Below the pieces are notes generated by a model. It was not told the origin of the DNA. It did no database searches and saw only the letters and a list, made by a program, of their open reading frames with translations. A stretch of 64,000 bases of DNA, taken from NCBI RefSeq assembly GCF_000429085.1, contig NZ_AUBE01000004.1, positions 62,001 to 126,000 on the forward strand, read 5' to 3'. Positions 35,070 through 43,290 of the stretch are shown one piece after another. The stretch is from Streptomyces flavidovirens DSM 40150 (GTDB lineage Bacteria > Actinomycetota > Actinomycetes > Streptomycetales > Streptomycetaceae). The translations under genes were made by a program, and so were the position numbers. Numbering within the stretch: the stretch's first letter is position 1; each line of letters begins with the position of its first letter.

Positions 35070-36668
35070 ATGTCGCTGATCAGCACCCTCGCCCGGCTTG
35101 ACGCCGTACGCAGCGGCCGTGCGCAGGCCCTGGCCACCGTCCGCCACCGGCACCTGTCCGAGCGGCCGATGGTCTTCGTTCCGCTCACCACCGCGGGCGA
35201 GGCCGGCGCGCCGCTCGGGGCGCTCGTCGGCACGGACCGGGACACCCCGCGGCTGCTCGCCGTGACGCAGCCCCGCGACCGCGACCTGCGGTTCGCGTTC
35301 CTCGCGGAGCTGGCCGAGACCGTCCTGCCGTACATCGACGGTTACGCCGACGACATCGAGGCGGCGGAGCGCAACGAGACCGACCCCGAGACCGGGAAGC
35401 GGGTCAAGGTCGAGGTCGAACTGTGCTCGGACGCGCCGCAGTTGATCGTGCCGAGCCGGGCCGGCATCGAGTACGTACGGCTCCTCGGGCGTTCGATGCG
35501 GTTCCGGCGTACGGCCGAGCAGGATCCGGACACCCCCTACCCCGCGCCGCCGCACATTCCGCTGCTCGGCCGCTGGCTGACGCACTACGGCGAGCGCGCC
35601 CGGGTACCGGGGTCCTCGCTGCTCCTCGCGGCGACCGATCTGCTGGGCCGCCACTGGGCGACCGGGCAGTCCAGCTTGGAGGACCAGCATCTGGGCGCGC
35701 TGCTGGCCTGGATCGACCCGACGAGCGGTGAGGCCGGCGAGTCCGGCGCCGAGGCCGCGCTGCGGGCGGAGCTGGAGCGGGACGGCGACGGCCAGTTGGT
35801 GTGCCCGCCGGCCGGCCCCGCGACCGACCCGGCCTTCGACAACAAGCTGCTGGCCCCCGCCATCGACCGCTACGACCGGGCCCGCAAGGCGCTCGCGGCG
35901 GCGGAGGACGGCCTCGCCGCCGACGCGCACCTCGGTGAACTGGCCGCCGCCGAGCGGCACATCCGCGAGCTGCTGGCCGCGCAGATGCGGCCCACCTGGG
36001 ACGCGGTGTGGCGCGCGCTCGACCTGCTGAGGGGGCTGCCGGAGGGTGCGCGGGCGGCGGACCGCTGGACGCGCGACCGCTGGTCGTACACCGGCCACCG
36101 CGACCGCGTACGGGCCGGGGAGCCGCCGCAGCCCCGGCGCGACGACGCGGTGACCGCCGCGCAGAAGCTCGCCTCCCGCGAGACGGCGCAGGCGCAACTG
36201 GAGGCGCAGGAGGCACTCGACGATCCGCTGGTGATGGCCGGGCGCCGGCTCGCGGGCGAGGCGTTCACCAGCGAAGTACTGGACGTGGAGATGACCATGA
36301 GCGAGGGCAAGCGGCCGAGCCCCCGCCCCCTGGTCACCGTCCGCACGGACGACGCCCCGCACCTGGGCGAGCGCACGAAGGTCTACCGCTCGCTGGACGG
36401 CAGACCGCAGACCGCGGAGTTCGTGCGGTACGAGGAGGAGGCCGGCGTCCTGGTGCTGCGGGTGACCGACAAGATGGGCCGGGGCAAGGAGCCGGCGCCC
36501 GGGTCCGTGCCGGAGAAGGGCGAGCGCATCTGCTGGACGCTCTTCGAACACGACCAGCGCGGCGGCCCGCAGCTCCCCGACCCGGAGGCCACCCCCTGGA
36601 CCCACGGCGGTCCGCCGGGCGCGAGCGCCGAGCGCCCCGACCCGGTGACCGCCGAGGACATCCTGTGA
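35070..36668 (+). CDS. 532-residue protein of unknown function between nuclease and helicase
   Basis: No known domain is recognised. The protein is mostly soluble and mixed alpha/beta: VRHRHLSERPMVFVPLTTAGEAGAPLGALVGTD and RDRDLRFAFLAELAETVLPYI near the start, AAERHIRELLAAQMRPTWDAVWRALDLLRGLPEGARAADRWTRDRWSYTGHRDRVR in the middle, and RTKVYRSLDGRPQTAEFVRYEEEAGVLVLRVTDKMGRG near the end, which may be an OB-like or beta-barrel region. The ATG has GAAAGG upstream. It lies 112 bases after the nuclease gene and overlaps a micro-ORF that overlaps the helicase, so it is very probably a partner of both. Confidence 0.8.
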   Translation: MSLISTLARLDAVRSGRAQALATVRHRHLSERPMVFVPLTTAGEAGAPLGALVGTDRDTPRLLAVTQPRDRDLRFAFLAELAETVLPYIDGYADDIEAAERNETDPETGKRVKVEVELCSDAPQLIVPSRAGIEYVRLLGRSMRFRRTAEQDPDTPYPAPPHIPLLGRWLTHYGERARVPGSSLLLAATDLLGRHWATGQSSLEDQHLGALLAWIDPTSGEAGESGAEAALRAELERDGDGQLVCPPAGPATDPAFDNKLLAPAIDRYDRARKALAAAEDGLAADAHLGELAAAERHIRELLAAQMRPTWDAVWRALDLLRGLPEGARAADRWTRDRWSYTGHRDRVRAGEPPQPRRDDAVTAAQKLASRETAQAQLEAQEALDDPLVMAGRRLAGEAFTSEVLDVEMTMSEGKRPSPRPLVTVRTDDAPHLGERTKVYRSLDGRPQTAEFVRYEEEAGVLVLRVTDKMGRGKEPAPGSVPEKGERICWTLFEHDQRGGPQLPDPEATPWTHGGPPGASAERPDPVTAEDIL

Positions 36669-36781
36669 GCCACCGCGCTCCCGCCCCCGCCGTGACGGCG
36701 GCCGTCGTCACGGGCACCGGCCGGTATGCCCGCGCCGAGGCCGTCCGCCCCGTCCGCATGTCCTCGGAGGACCATCTGTGA
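36665..36781 (+). CDS. 38-residue ORF bridging the unknown protein and the helicase
   Basis: The GTG at 36665 overlaps the upstream stop (GTGA) and the TGA at 36779-36781 overlaps the helicase start (GTGA). GAGGAC six bases before it is a fair ribosome site, and the helicase ribosome site TCGGAGG lies inside it. The product starts SHRAPAPAVTAAVVTGTG and ends MSSEDHL. It could be a real small subunit or a translational relay that carries ribosomes from the upstream gene to the helicase; the sequence cannot decide. Confidence 0.5.
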   Translation: MSHRAPAPAVTAAVVTGTGRYARAEAVRPVRMSSEDHL

Positions 36782-38133
36782 ACCAGCCCCTCTCCGCCGG
36801 AGCGCCGGGCTTCGACCCCGGCGCCGAGGCCGGCCGTGCGACCGCGGCGATCCTCCACGACACGCTGCACGGCGCCCACCGCGGCGTCGTCGTCGACTCG
36901 CCGCCCGGCGCCGGCAAGTCGACGCTCGTGGTACGGGCAGCGCTCGAACTGGCCGAAGCAGGCCGCCCGCTGATGGTGATCGCACAGACCAACGCCCAGG
37001 TGGACGACCTGGTCCTGCGGCTCGCGGAGAAGGCACCGGACCTCCCGGTCGGCCGGCTCCACAGCAACGACACCGACCCGTACGACAAGGCCCTCGACGA
37101 CCTGGCGAACGTACGGAAATCCGCGAAGGCGGGTGACCTCGCGGGGCTGGACATCGTCATCTCGACCGCCGCGAAGTGGGCGCACGTGAAGACCACCGAG
37201 CCGTGGACGCACGCGATCGTCGATGAGGCGTACCAGATGCGTTCGGACGCGCTGCTCGCCGTGGCCGGGCTCTTCGAGCGGGCGCTGTTCGTGGGTGATC
37301 CGGGCCAACTGGACCCGTTCTCCATCGTCGGCGCCGAGCAGTGGGCGGGACTGTCGTACGACCCGTCGGCCAGCGCGGTGTCGACCCTGTTGGCGCACAA
37401 CCCCGAACTCCCGCAGCACCGCCTGCCCGTGTCCTGGCGGCTCCCGGCCTCCGCCGCGCCGCTCGTCTCGGACGCGTTCTATCCGTACACGCCCTTCCGC
37501 AGCGGTACGGGCCACGGCGACCGGCGGCTCAGTTTCGGGGTTGCCTCCGACGGCTCGGGGCCGGACCGGGTGCTGGACGAGGCGGCCGCTTCGGGCTGGG
37601 GGCTGCTGGAGCTTCCCGCCCGGCACACCCCGCGCACGGACCCGGAAGCGGTGCGGGCGATGGCCCAGGTCGTACGACGCCTCCTGGACCGGGGCGGCGC
37701 GGCGGTCAGTGAGCGTTCCTCCGACCCGGTGCCGCTGACGGCGGACCGCGTCGCGGTCGGCACAGCCCACCGCGACCAGGCGGCGGCGGTCCGCGCGGCG
37801 CTGGCCGATCTGGGTGTCGTGGGGGTCGCGGTCGATACGGCGAACCGCCTCCAGGGCCGCGAGTTCGACGTAACGGTGGTGCTGCATCCGCTGTCGGGGC
37901 GGCCCGACGCGACGGCGTTCCACCTGGAGACGGGCCGCCTGTGCGTGCTGGCGTCGCGGCACCGGCACGCGTGCGTCGTGGTGTGCCGGGCGGGGGTGGC
38001 GGACCTGCTCGACGAACATCCTTCGACGGAGCCGGTGCAACTGGGCGTCACGGTCAAGTTCCCGGACGGCTGGGAGGCGAACCACGCGGTCCTGGCGCAC
38101 CTGGCGGAGCACCGGGTGGCCTGGCGCCCGTGA
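36778..38133 (+). CDS. SF1 (Dna2/Upf1-like) helicase-type ATPase
   Basis: 451 residues. Walker A is SPPGAGKST (residues 41-49); motif Ia AQTNAQVDDL; motif II VDEAYQ (148-153, DEAY instead of DEAQ/DEAH); motif III FVGDPGQLDPF (161-171); motif IV VSWRLP near 208; motif V DTANRLQGREFDVTVVLHP; motif VI region CVLASRHRHACVVV. These belong to superfamily 1B. At 451 residues it is nearly a bare helicase core, and the nuclease that is fused to it in Dna2 is encoded three genes upstream. GTG start with TCGGAGG seven bases before. Its last codons are copied in a downstream duplication. Confidence 0.88.
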   Translation: MNQPLSAGAPGFDPGAEAGRATAAILHDTLHGAHRGVVVDSPPGAGKSTLVVRAALELAEAGRPLMVIAQTNAQVDDLVLRLAEKAPDLPVGRLHSNDTDPYDKALDDLANVRKSAKAGDLAGLDIVISTAAKWAHVKTTEPWTHAIVDEAYQMRSDALLAVAGLFERALFVGDPGQLDPFSIVGAEQWAGLSYDPSASAVSTLLAHNPELPQHRLPVSWRLPASAAPLVSDAFYPYTPFRSGTGHGDRRLSFGVASDGSGPDRVLDEAAASGWGLLELPARHTPRTDPEAVRAMAQVVRRLLDRGGAAVSERSSDPVPLTADRVAVGTAHRDQAAAVRAALADLGVVGVAVDTANRLQGREFDVTVVLHPLSGRPDATAFHLETGRLCVLASRHRHACVVVCRAGVADLLDEHPSTEPVQLGVTVKFPDGWEANHAVLAHLAEHRVAWRP

Positions 38134-38364
38134 CCTCCACTCCCGCACCTGCCCAACAGACGATCACCCCGACGCCGCCAACCCGCCGGACGGAGTCCGG
38201 CACGCCGCCGGAGGCGGCCGAAGGTCACAGCCCCGGACGGCTGGGAGGCGAACCACGCGGTCCTGGCGCACCTGGCGGAGCACCGGGTGACTTGGCGCCC
38301 GTGACCTCCACTCCCGCACCTGCCCAACAGACGATCACCCCGACGCCGCCAATCCGCTGGACGG
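38061..38364 (+). repeat. 133-bp direct duplication carrying the end of the helicase gene
   Basis: 38061-38193 and 38232-38364 are near-identical copies with a 171-base period; four differences were counted, all C/T or G/A. Copy 1 holds the last 23 helicase codons (PDGWEANHAVLAHLAEHRVAWRP) plus downstream DNA. Copy 2 repeats these as an orphan tail with AW changed to TW, including the stop. The region 38134-38474 otherwise shows no supported gene. Confidence 0.85.
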
Positions 38365-38474
38365 GGGTGAGACGTGGGGCGCCCTGGCGGCGGCGTCCGA
38401 GGCGTACTTGCACGGTCCGGGACAATGGACGGTGGCCATCGAGCACACGTGGCCGCGAGAGGGAAGGAAAACCC

Positions 38475-38816
38475 ATGGCGGAACCCGAACGCACCGAGCG
38501 GCGGCTACGCCCCGCGCCGCTTCTCTTCGAGCCTTCGGAGGCAGCCGCCGACCCCGAGCACTTCTTCGACCTGGAGTCGATGGAAGACCCCGGTGAGCTG
38601 CTGGAACGTGCCACCGAGCTGACGCTCGCGTTCCGGACTGCGGCCGACCGGGCCACCGAGTTCCAGGCCGTCGCGGCCGCCCAGCTCGCCGATCCGAAGC
38701 GCTTCGACCGGCTTTCGACGGCGGATATCGCGCAGCGCGCCGACTGGACCGAGGACTACGCGAAGAAGATGGTCGAGTTCGGCCGCGATCTGCTGCGCGG
38801 CCCGAAGCATCCGTAG
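38475..38816 (+). CDS. Small hypothetical protein downstream of the helicase
   Basis: 113 residues, ATG with GGAAGGA nine bases upstream. Charged and helical: FEPSEAAADPEHFFDLESMEDPGELLERATELTLAFRTAADRATEFQAVAAAQLADPKRFDRLSTADIAQRADWTEDYAKKMVEFGRDLL. The middle helices suggest a coiled-coil, and DIAQRADWTEDYAKKMVEFG looks like a helix-turn-helix-like element. No family recognised. It is in the same direction as the nuclease-helicase set but separated by the duplication, so membership is uncertain. Confidence 0.7.
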   Translation: MAEPERTERRLRPAPLLFEPSEAAADPEHFFDLESMEDPGELLERATELTLAFRTAADRATEFQAVAAAQLADPKRFDRLSTADIAQRADWTEDYAKKMVEFGRDLLRGPKHP

Positions 38817-38844
38817 CCGTAGCCATAGCCGCAGCCGCAGCCGT
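38815..38844 (+). repeat. Five tandem copies of a 6-bp unit (AGCCGN/AGCCAT)
   Basis: AGCCGT, AGCCAT, AGCCGC, AGCCGC and AGCCGT follow each other, starting inside the TAG stop of the preceding gene. A simple-sequence array that may vary in length between strains. Confidence 0.75.
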
Positions 38845-39012
38845 GAGTCAGACGCGGGCAACCAGGCGAGTAGGCGCGCTGGAGACGTGATCCACAAAGG
38901 TCACGAGCTCTTGGCATATGCCCGGCCGCAAGATACTCCCTCCCGCCCCGCCCTGTCCCCGTTTTCAGCAACTCTCCGAAACGGAACGGACACTCGCGGT
39001 AGATGTTGCTCC

Positions 39013-39657
39013 ATGACCGCCCTCACCCAGCACAGCGACCTCCCCGCCCATCCGCACCCCACCACCCCCGCCCAGGTCACGCCCGCCGGCGCCGCCTGGC
39101 TCGCCTCCGCCACCGCGCACCCGCGCAGCACCCTCTCGCTCTGGGAGACCCGTCCCACCGATCCCGGCGTCCTGCCCTGCGGCTCCGTGTTCGACATCGT
39201 GAGCGTTCCCGCGGTCTTCGGCCGCCGGATGCTGGACCGGTTATGGGCGGACGGGCCCGGCTCCGGGCCGGTCGCCACCCACCGTGGCCGCATGCTGCTC
39301 TTCACCTCCCCCGGCACCGCGCAGCGGCTCCCGTCGCTGCTCGCCTGGGAGGAGTGGGGCCGTACCGGGAGTGCCGCCGACAGCAGCAGGATCGCCGCCG
39401 CGCCGCCCGTCCTGTGCCACGGCTCGGGCGACGCCGTGACCGTCCCGCCGCTCAGCGCCCCGGACGCCCCGGCCGGCGCGGGACCACGCTGGCTGGTCGC
39501 CCCTGACGTGCGCCGTCCGTGGCTGCCGGGCGCCGAGGCGATGCTCTGGGCGTGTGTACGGGCGGCCCGTCCGGGCTCCTGCACCGGGGCCCGGATATCG
39601 ATTTTTCCTCCCGCCGATCCGGGTGCTAATGTCTACGACGTCAGCAGGCGCCGCTAG
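39013..39657 (+). CDS. Hypothetical protein with a TTA codon whose 3' end runs into tRNA-Lys
   Basis: 214 residues, ATG at 39013. Segments SLWETRPTDPGVLPCGSVFDIVSVPAVFGRRMLDRLW, HRGRMLLFTSPGTAQRLPSLLAWEEWG, CHGSGDAVTVPPLS and WLVAPDVRRPWLPGAEAMLWACVRAARP recall the N-terminal domain of actinobacterial bifunctional primase/polymerase-like proteins, though the catalytic acidic triad is not evident. Codon 77 (39241-39243) is TTA, so translation should need bldA. The stop at 39655-39657 lies 8-10 bases inside the following tRNA-Lys gene. No clear ribosome site. Confidence 0.7.
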   Translation: MTALTQHSDLPAHPHPTTPAQVTPAGAAWLASATAHPRSTLSLWETRPTDPGVLPCGSVFDIVSVPAVFGRRMLDRLWADGPGSGPVATHRGRMLLFTSPGTAQRLPSLLAWEEWGRTGSAADSSRIAAAPPVLCHGSGDAVTVPPLSAPDAPAGAGPRWLVAPDVRRPWLPGAEAMLWACVRAARPGSCTGARISIFPPADPGANVYDVSRRR

Positions 39658-39721
39658 CTCAGTTGGTTAGAGCAGCTGACTCTTAATCAGCGGGTCCGGG
39701 GTTCGAGTCCCTGGCGGCGCA
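39648..39721 (+). tRNA. tRNA-Lys (CTT anticodon), copy 1
   Basis: A complete 74-base cloverleaf: acceptor GCGCCGC/GCGGCGC, anticodon stem GCTGA/TCAGC with loop CTCTTAA, T-arm with GTTCGAGTCC, discriminator A. Identical copies lie at 54812 and 60439. Confidence 0.96.
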
Positions 39722-39730
39722 CAGACGGGA

Positions 39731-39760
39731 AAGGCCCCTCGCGAAAGCGGGGGGCTTTTT
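39731..39760 (+). terminator. Rho-independent terminator after tRNA-Lys copy 1
   Basis: AAGGCCCCTCGC and GCGGGGGGCTT pair around GAAA (one G-U, one bulge) and are followed by a run of five T. Confidence 0.9.
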
Positions 39761-39806
39761 CGTTGCCCCGGACACCGGACACCACGGATTCAGGAAACCG
39801 CCCGGC

Positions 39807-41069
39807 TCACGCCCCCGGCGTGATCCGCACCGTCCACGCCCCCGACCGCGTACGGTCCGCCACCTCCACCCGGACCCCCTCCCCCGGCACCGTGAACGTC
39901 TCCCCCTCCCGTACCGGCGCGTCCGCCAGCGGCGGATACACCGACCGGTCCCAGCACGCGTCGCTCTCCGGGTGGGCGTCCACCACCTCGATCGGCCCGC
40001 CGCCCGAGGGCGCCCCGTTGGTCACCCGGTAGATCAGTACGCCCTCCGTGCACAGCGACTCGTCGTTGCCGGTCGCGCTCCTCGCCTCGATGGCGAGCAC
40101 GCTGCCCTGCCCGGTCCGTACGACCGCGAGCCGCGTACCGCCCGTCCCGCCACGGGGCAGCTCCGCCGACAGGGGCTCCAGCGTCAGCCGGGTCGCGCCC
40201 GTCCCCAGTACGCAGGCCACCTGCCGGCGGTCCAGCCAGCCGAGCTTCCACTTGTGCCAGCCGAAGAGTTCCGGGGCGAGCCCGAACTGGCTGCCCATGA
40301 CGTCCCAGTCACCGACGTGCGTGTCCCAGTCGCCCTTGCCGTCCACCGGCCGGTGGTAGAGATCAGGCAGGTCGAAGACGTGGCCGGTCTCGTGGGCCAG
40401 CACATTGCGGTCCGGCGGATGCTGCTCGAACACGGTCACCATGCGCCTGATGTCCCGCCCGTCGGCATGCAGCGGCTTGTCGAAGTTGACGACCTTCGTC
40501 GCGTCGGAGTCGACGCCCGGCGCGTCCGGGTCCGCGACGAGGTAGACGATGTCGTACTGGGTGAAGTCGACCCGGTCGTCGGCCGCGGCCACGGCGTCGC
40601 GCAGGTAGGCCGTGCGCTGCCGGGCGTCCCAGTCGCGCTGTATGCCGTACGTCGTGGACTCCTGCGGCATCTCGACCCACTCGCGCTGCGGATGCGGGCG
40701 CAGCGCGAACTTTCCGTACGAAGCGCGCCGGAAGAAGTCGCTGGTGGCGGGGAAGTAATCGGCGGCGAGTTCGTCCGGGGTGGTCGTGGGCTGCGAATCG
40801 GGGAAGGCCAGGAAGATCATGACCGCGTCGAGGGTGCTGACGGGGCGCGGGTAGGCCGGGTTCCAATTGTCGAGGCCCAGCGAGTGGTGCGCCGGAGTGC
40901 GCGCCAGCACACACGGCCCTTCGCTCCGCGCCGCCGCGGCGGGGCCGGCGATGAGGGAGGTGGCGGCGAGCGCCGTGAGGGAGGTGAACACGGCGGCCGT
41001 ACTGCGCAGACGCTCGCGGCGGCGTCGGCGCGACCGGTCGACTCCCCAGGGCGTCTGCTGGCGGACCAC
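39807..41069 (-). CDS. Secreted M6-type metalloprotease-like protein
   Basis: About 420 residues. A strongly basic n-region (RSRRRRRERLR) and a hydrophobic segment (STAAVFTSLTALAATSLIAG) with AAAA cleavage region form the signal peptide. The zinc site is HETGHVFDLPDLY, followed by VGDWDVMGSQFGLAPELFGWHKWKLGWL, the M6 (immune inhibitor A-like) pattern with Met-turn. The GTG at 41069 is chosen since CCGGAGG lies five bases before it; the frame is open to a GTG at 41123 but without a ribosome site and across a tandem repeat. Likely an extracellular protease. Confidence 0.85.
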   Translation of the reverse strand: MVRQQTPWGVDRSRRRRRERLRSTAAVFTSLTALAATSLIAGPAAAARSEGPCVLARTPAHHSLGLDNWNPAYPRPVSTLDAVMIFLAFPDSQPTTTPDELAADYFPATSDFFRRASYGKFALRPHPQREWVEMPQESTTYGIQRDWDARQRTAYLRDAVAAADDRVDFTQYDIVYLVADPDAPGVDSDATKVVNFDKPLHADGRDIRRMVTVFEQHPPDRNVLAHETGHVFDLPDLYHRPVDGKGDWDTHVGDWDVMGSQFGLAPELFGWHKWKLGWLDRRQVACVLGTGATRLTLEPLSAELPRGGTGGTRLAVVRTGQGSVLAIEARSATGNDESLCTEGVLIYRVTNGAPSGGGPIEVVDAHPESDACWDRSVYPPLADAPVREGETFTVPGEGVRVEVADRTRSGAWTVRITPGA

Positions 41070-41080
41070 GTCGACCTCCG

Positions 41081-41107
41081 GGTGCGGAAATACCGGTGCG
41101 GAAATAC
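41081..41107 (+). repeat. Two tandem copies of a 13/14-bp unit
   Basis: GGTGCGGAAATAC occurs at 41081-41093 and 41095-41107, just upstream of the protease ribosome site. The 14-base period would break the reading frame, which supports the shorter protease start. Confidence 0.6.
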
Positions 41108-41452
41108 GGGGCTCGCCACCCACATTGTTGCGTTTTCATGACGGATGCCCTGTTCCACTGCCCCACACGGGTGACCAGGGCCTTCCGTGTCCGCCGACGG
41201 GACGACACCCCGGCGGGATCACGGAAAGTGACAATCGATCGCGCGGGAACACCGCAAGGCGCACCTGTGCAGAAACGATCGTCCGCAGATGTCGCGTGCT
41301 CCGCGTCACGGCGGTGTAGCTGGAACGGCCCTGTCGAGTGCCTCTATGATCGGCACACTTTCCTGCGTGGAATCCGGCCCTTGCGGGGTTCTCCACCCCG
41401 CCGACGACCCCGACGACATCTGTGAGCGATCAATGCCCTGCGGGAGCGAGCG
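41108..41452. other. Divergent intergenic region between protease and GGDEF-EAL genes
   Basis: 345 bases with lower GC than the surroundings (for example around 41121-41140 and 41220-41240) and no supported gene. Promoters for both divergent genes must lie here. No operator for a known regulator was recognised. Confidence 0.5.
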
Positions 41453-43255
41453 GTGAGCGGAACCTCCGAAGGACCCGGTCAAGCCACCGGCACGATCCGG
41501 CCAGCCGTCACACACAGTTACCAGGCTGATCGCTCGGTGTCCGAGCTGCGCGACTACCGGGCGGCCTTCAACGCCGCTCACCTCGCCATGGCCGTTGTGG
41601 ACCGCGACGGACTCGTCGTCAGTGCCAACGCCTCCCTCGCCGGGCTCCTCGGTACGAACGCCGCCCAGTTGCGCGAGCAGCCCGCGGCGGACCTCCTCGA
41701 CCTGGCGTCCGACGCCCGCGGCTTCTGCGCCTACCTCGAAGTCCTCGCCGGCCGCCGCGCCCGGTTCCGCTGCACCCGCAGGCTCAAACACCCCGACGGA
41801 CGCACGCTCTGGGCCGAGATCACCATCACGCCCGTACCGGACACCGGCACCGTCCTGCTGTCGGTCACGGACACCAGCGACCGGCGTGAGCTGGAGGCCA
41901 GGCTGCGCCATCTCCAGATGCACGACCCGGTGACCCGGCTCCCCAACCGCACGCTGTTCTTCGAGCGCCTCACCGCCGCGCTGGAGAATTCGGCGTACGA
42001 CGACGGGGGCACCGGCCGGATCGGCGTCTGCTATCTCGACCTCGACGGGTTCAAGGCCGTCAACGACACCCTCGGCCACCGCGTCGGCGACCGGCTGCTG
42101 ACCGCTGTCGCCTCGCGGCTGGTCCGGTGCGCCGACCAGTACGGCTGCGCACGGGCCGGCAGCCATCTGGTCGCGCGGCTCGGCGGCGACGAGTTCGCGC
42201 TGCTCGTGGAGGACTCCACCGGTACGGAGCAGCTCGCCGGCCTCGCCCAGGCCGTACTGACAGCCCTTCAGCAGCCCTTCGACCTGGCAGGGCAGCGGCT
42301 GGCGGTGTCCGCGTCCATCGGGGTCGTGGAGCGTGCCGCGGCCGGGACCACGGCGACCGGCCTGATGCAGGCGGCGGACACGACGCTGTACTGGGCGAAG
42401 GCGGACGGCAAGGCGCGCTGGACGCTCTTCGACCCCGAGCGCAACGCCCACCGCATGACCCGCCAGGCCCTGTCCAGCACGCTGCGCCCGGCGGTCGAGC
42501 GCGGCGAGTTCACGCTGGAGTACCAGCCGCTGGTGGACCTGGAGGGCGGGGGCGTGCGGGGGGTGGAGGCGCTCGTCCGCTGGGAACATCCGCAGTTCGG
42601 GACGCTGGCGCCGAATCGGTTCATCTCCATCGCGGAGGAGGACGGCTCGATCGTCCAGCTCGGCCGCTGGGTGCTGCGGACCGCCTGCCGCCAGGCCAGG
42701 CAGTGGCAGCTCGCGCACCCCGGCACGCCGCCGATCTTCGTCAGCGTCAACGTCGCCGTACGCCAGGTGTGGGACTCCGACCTGGTCGCGGACGTCGCCG
42801 AGATCCTCGCGGAGACGGGGCTCGCGCCGGATCTGCTGCAGCTCGAACTGACCGAGTCGGCGGTGATGGGCTCGGCGGGACGGCCGCTTCAGGCCCTGCA
42901 GGCGCTCAGCGACATGGGCGTGCACATCGCCATCGACGACTTCGGGACCGGCTACTCGAACCTCGCGTACCTGAGCCGGCTGCCCGTCTCGGTGCTCAAG
43001 CTGGACGGGTCGTTCGTCCGCGGCTTCCAGGACGAGGCGCACGCCAACCCGGCCGACGAGACGATTGTCGAGGCGCTGGTGCAGCTCGCGCACCGGCTGG
43101 GGCTGACCGTGACGGCCGAGTGCGTGGAGACGTCCGGGCAGGCGGCGCGGCTGCGGCGGATCGGGTGCGACACGGGGCAGGGGTGGCTGTACTCGCGGGC
43201 GGTGACGCCGGAGCGGATCGCCGCGATGATCGCCGTCACTCCGCAGCGGGTCTGA
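41453..43255 (+). CDS. PAS-GGDEF-EAL protein of c-di-GMP turnover
   Basis: 600 residues, GTG start with GGGAG seven bases upstream. An N-terminal PAS domain (residues about 35-145: AHLAMAVVDRDGLVVSANASLAGLLG) is followed by a diguanylate cyclase domain with intact GGDEF (244-248, RLGGDEFALL) and a phosphodiesterase domain with EALVRWEHP (Glu372), DDFGTGYSNLAYL and KLDGSFVRG. The inhibitory RxxD site expected just before GGDEF reads RAGS, so product feedback is probably lost. No membrane segment. Both activities appear catalytically complete; c-di-GMP controls development in Streptomyces through BldD. Confidence 0.93.
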   Translation: MSGTSEGPGQATGTIRPAVTHSYQADRSVSELRDYRAAFNAAHLAMAVVDRDGLVVSANASLAGLLGTNAAQLREQPAADLLDLASDARGFCAYLEVLAGRRARFRCTRRLKHPDGRTLWAEITITPVPDTGTVLLSVTDTSDRRELEARLRHLQMHDPVTRLPNRTLFFERLTAALENSAYDDGGTGRIGVCYLDLDGFKAVNDTLGHRVGDRLLTAVASRLVRCADQYGCARAGSHLVARLGGDEFALLVEDSTGTEQLAGLAQAVLTALQQPFDLAGQRLAVSASIGVVERAAAGTTATGLMQAADTTLYWAKADGKARWTLFDPERNAHRMTRQALSSTLRPAVERGEFTLEYQPLVDLEGGGVRGVEALVRWEHPQFGTLAPNRFISIAEEDGSIVQLGRWVLRTACRQARQWQLAHPGTPPIFVSVNVAVRQVWDSDLVADVAEILAETGLAPDLLQLELTESAVMGSAGRPLQALQALSDMGVHIAIDDFGTGYSNLAYLSRLPVSVLKLDGSFVRGFQDEAHANPADETIVEALVQLAHRLGLTVTAECVETSGQAARLRRIGCDTGQGWLYSRAVTPERIAAMIAVTPQRV

Positions 43256-43290
43256 CGGCGATCATCCGGGATGGTCGCGAGGACGCGAGG

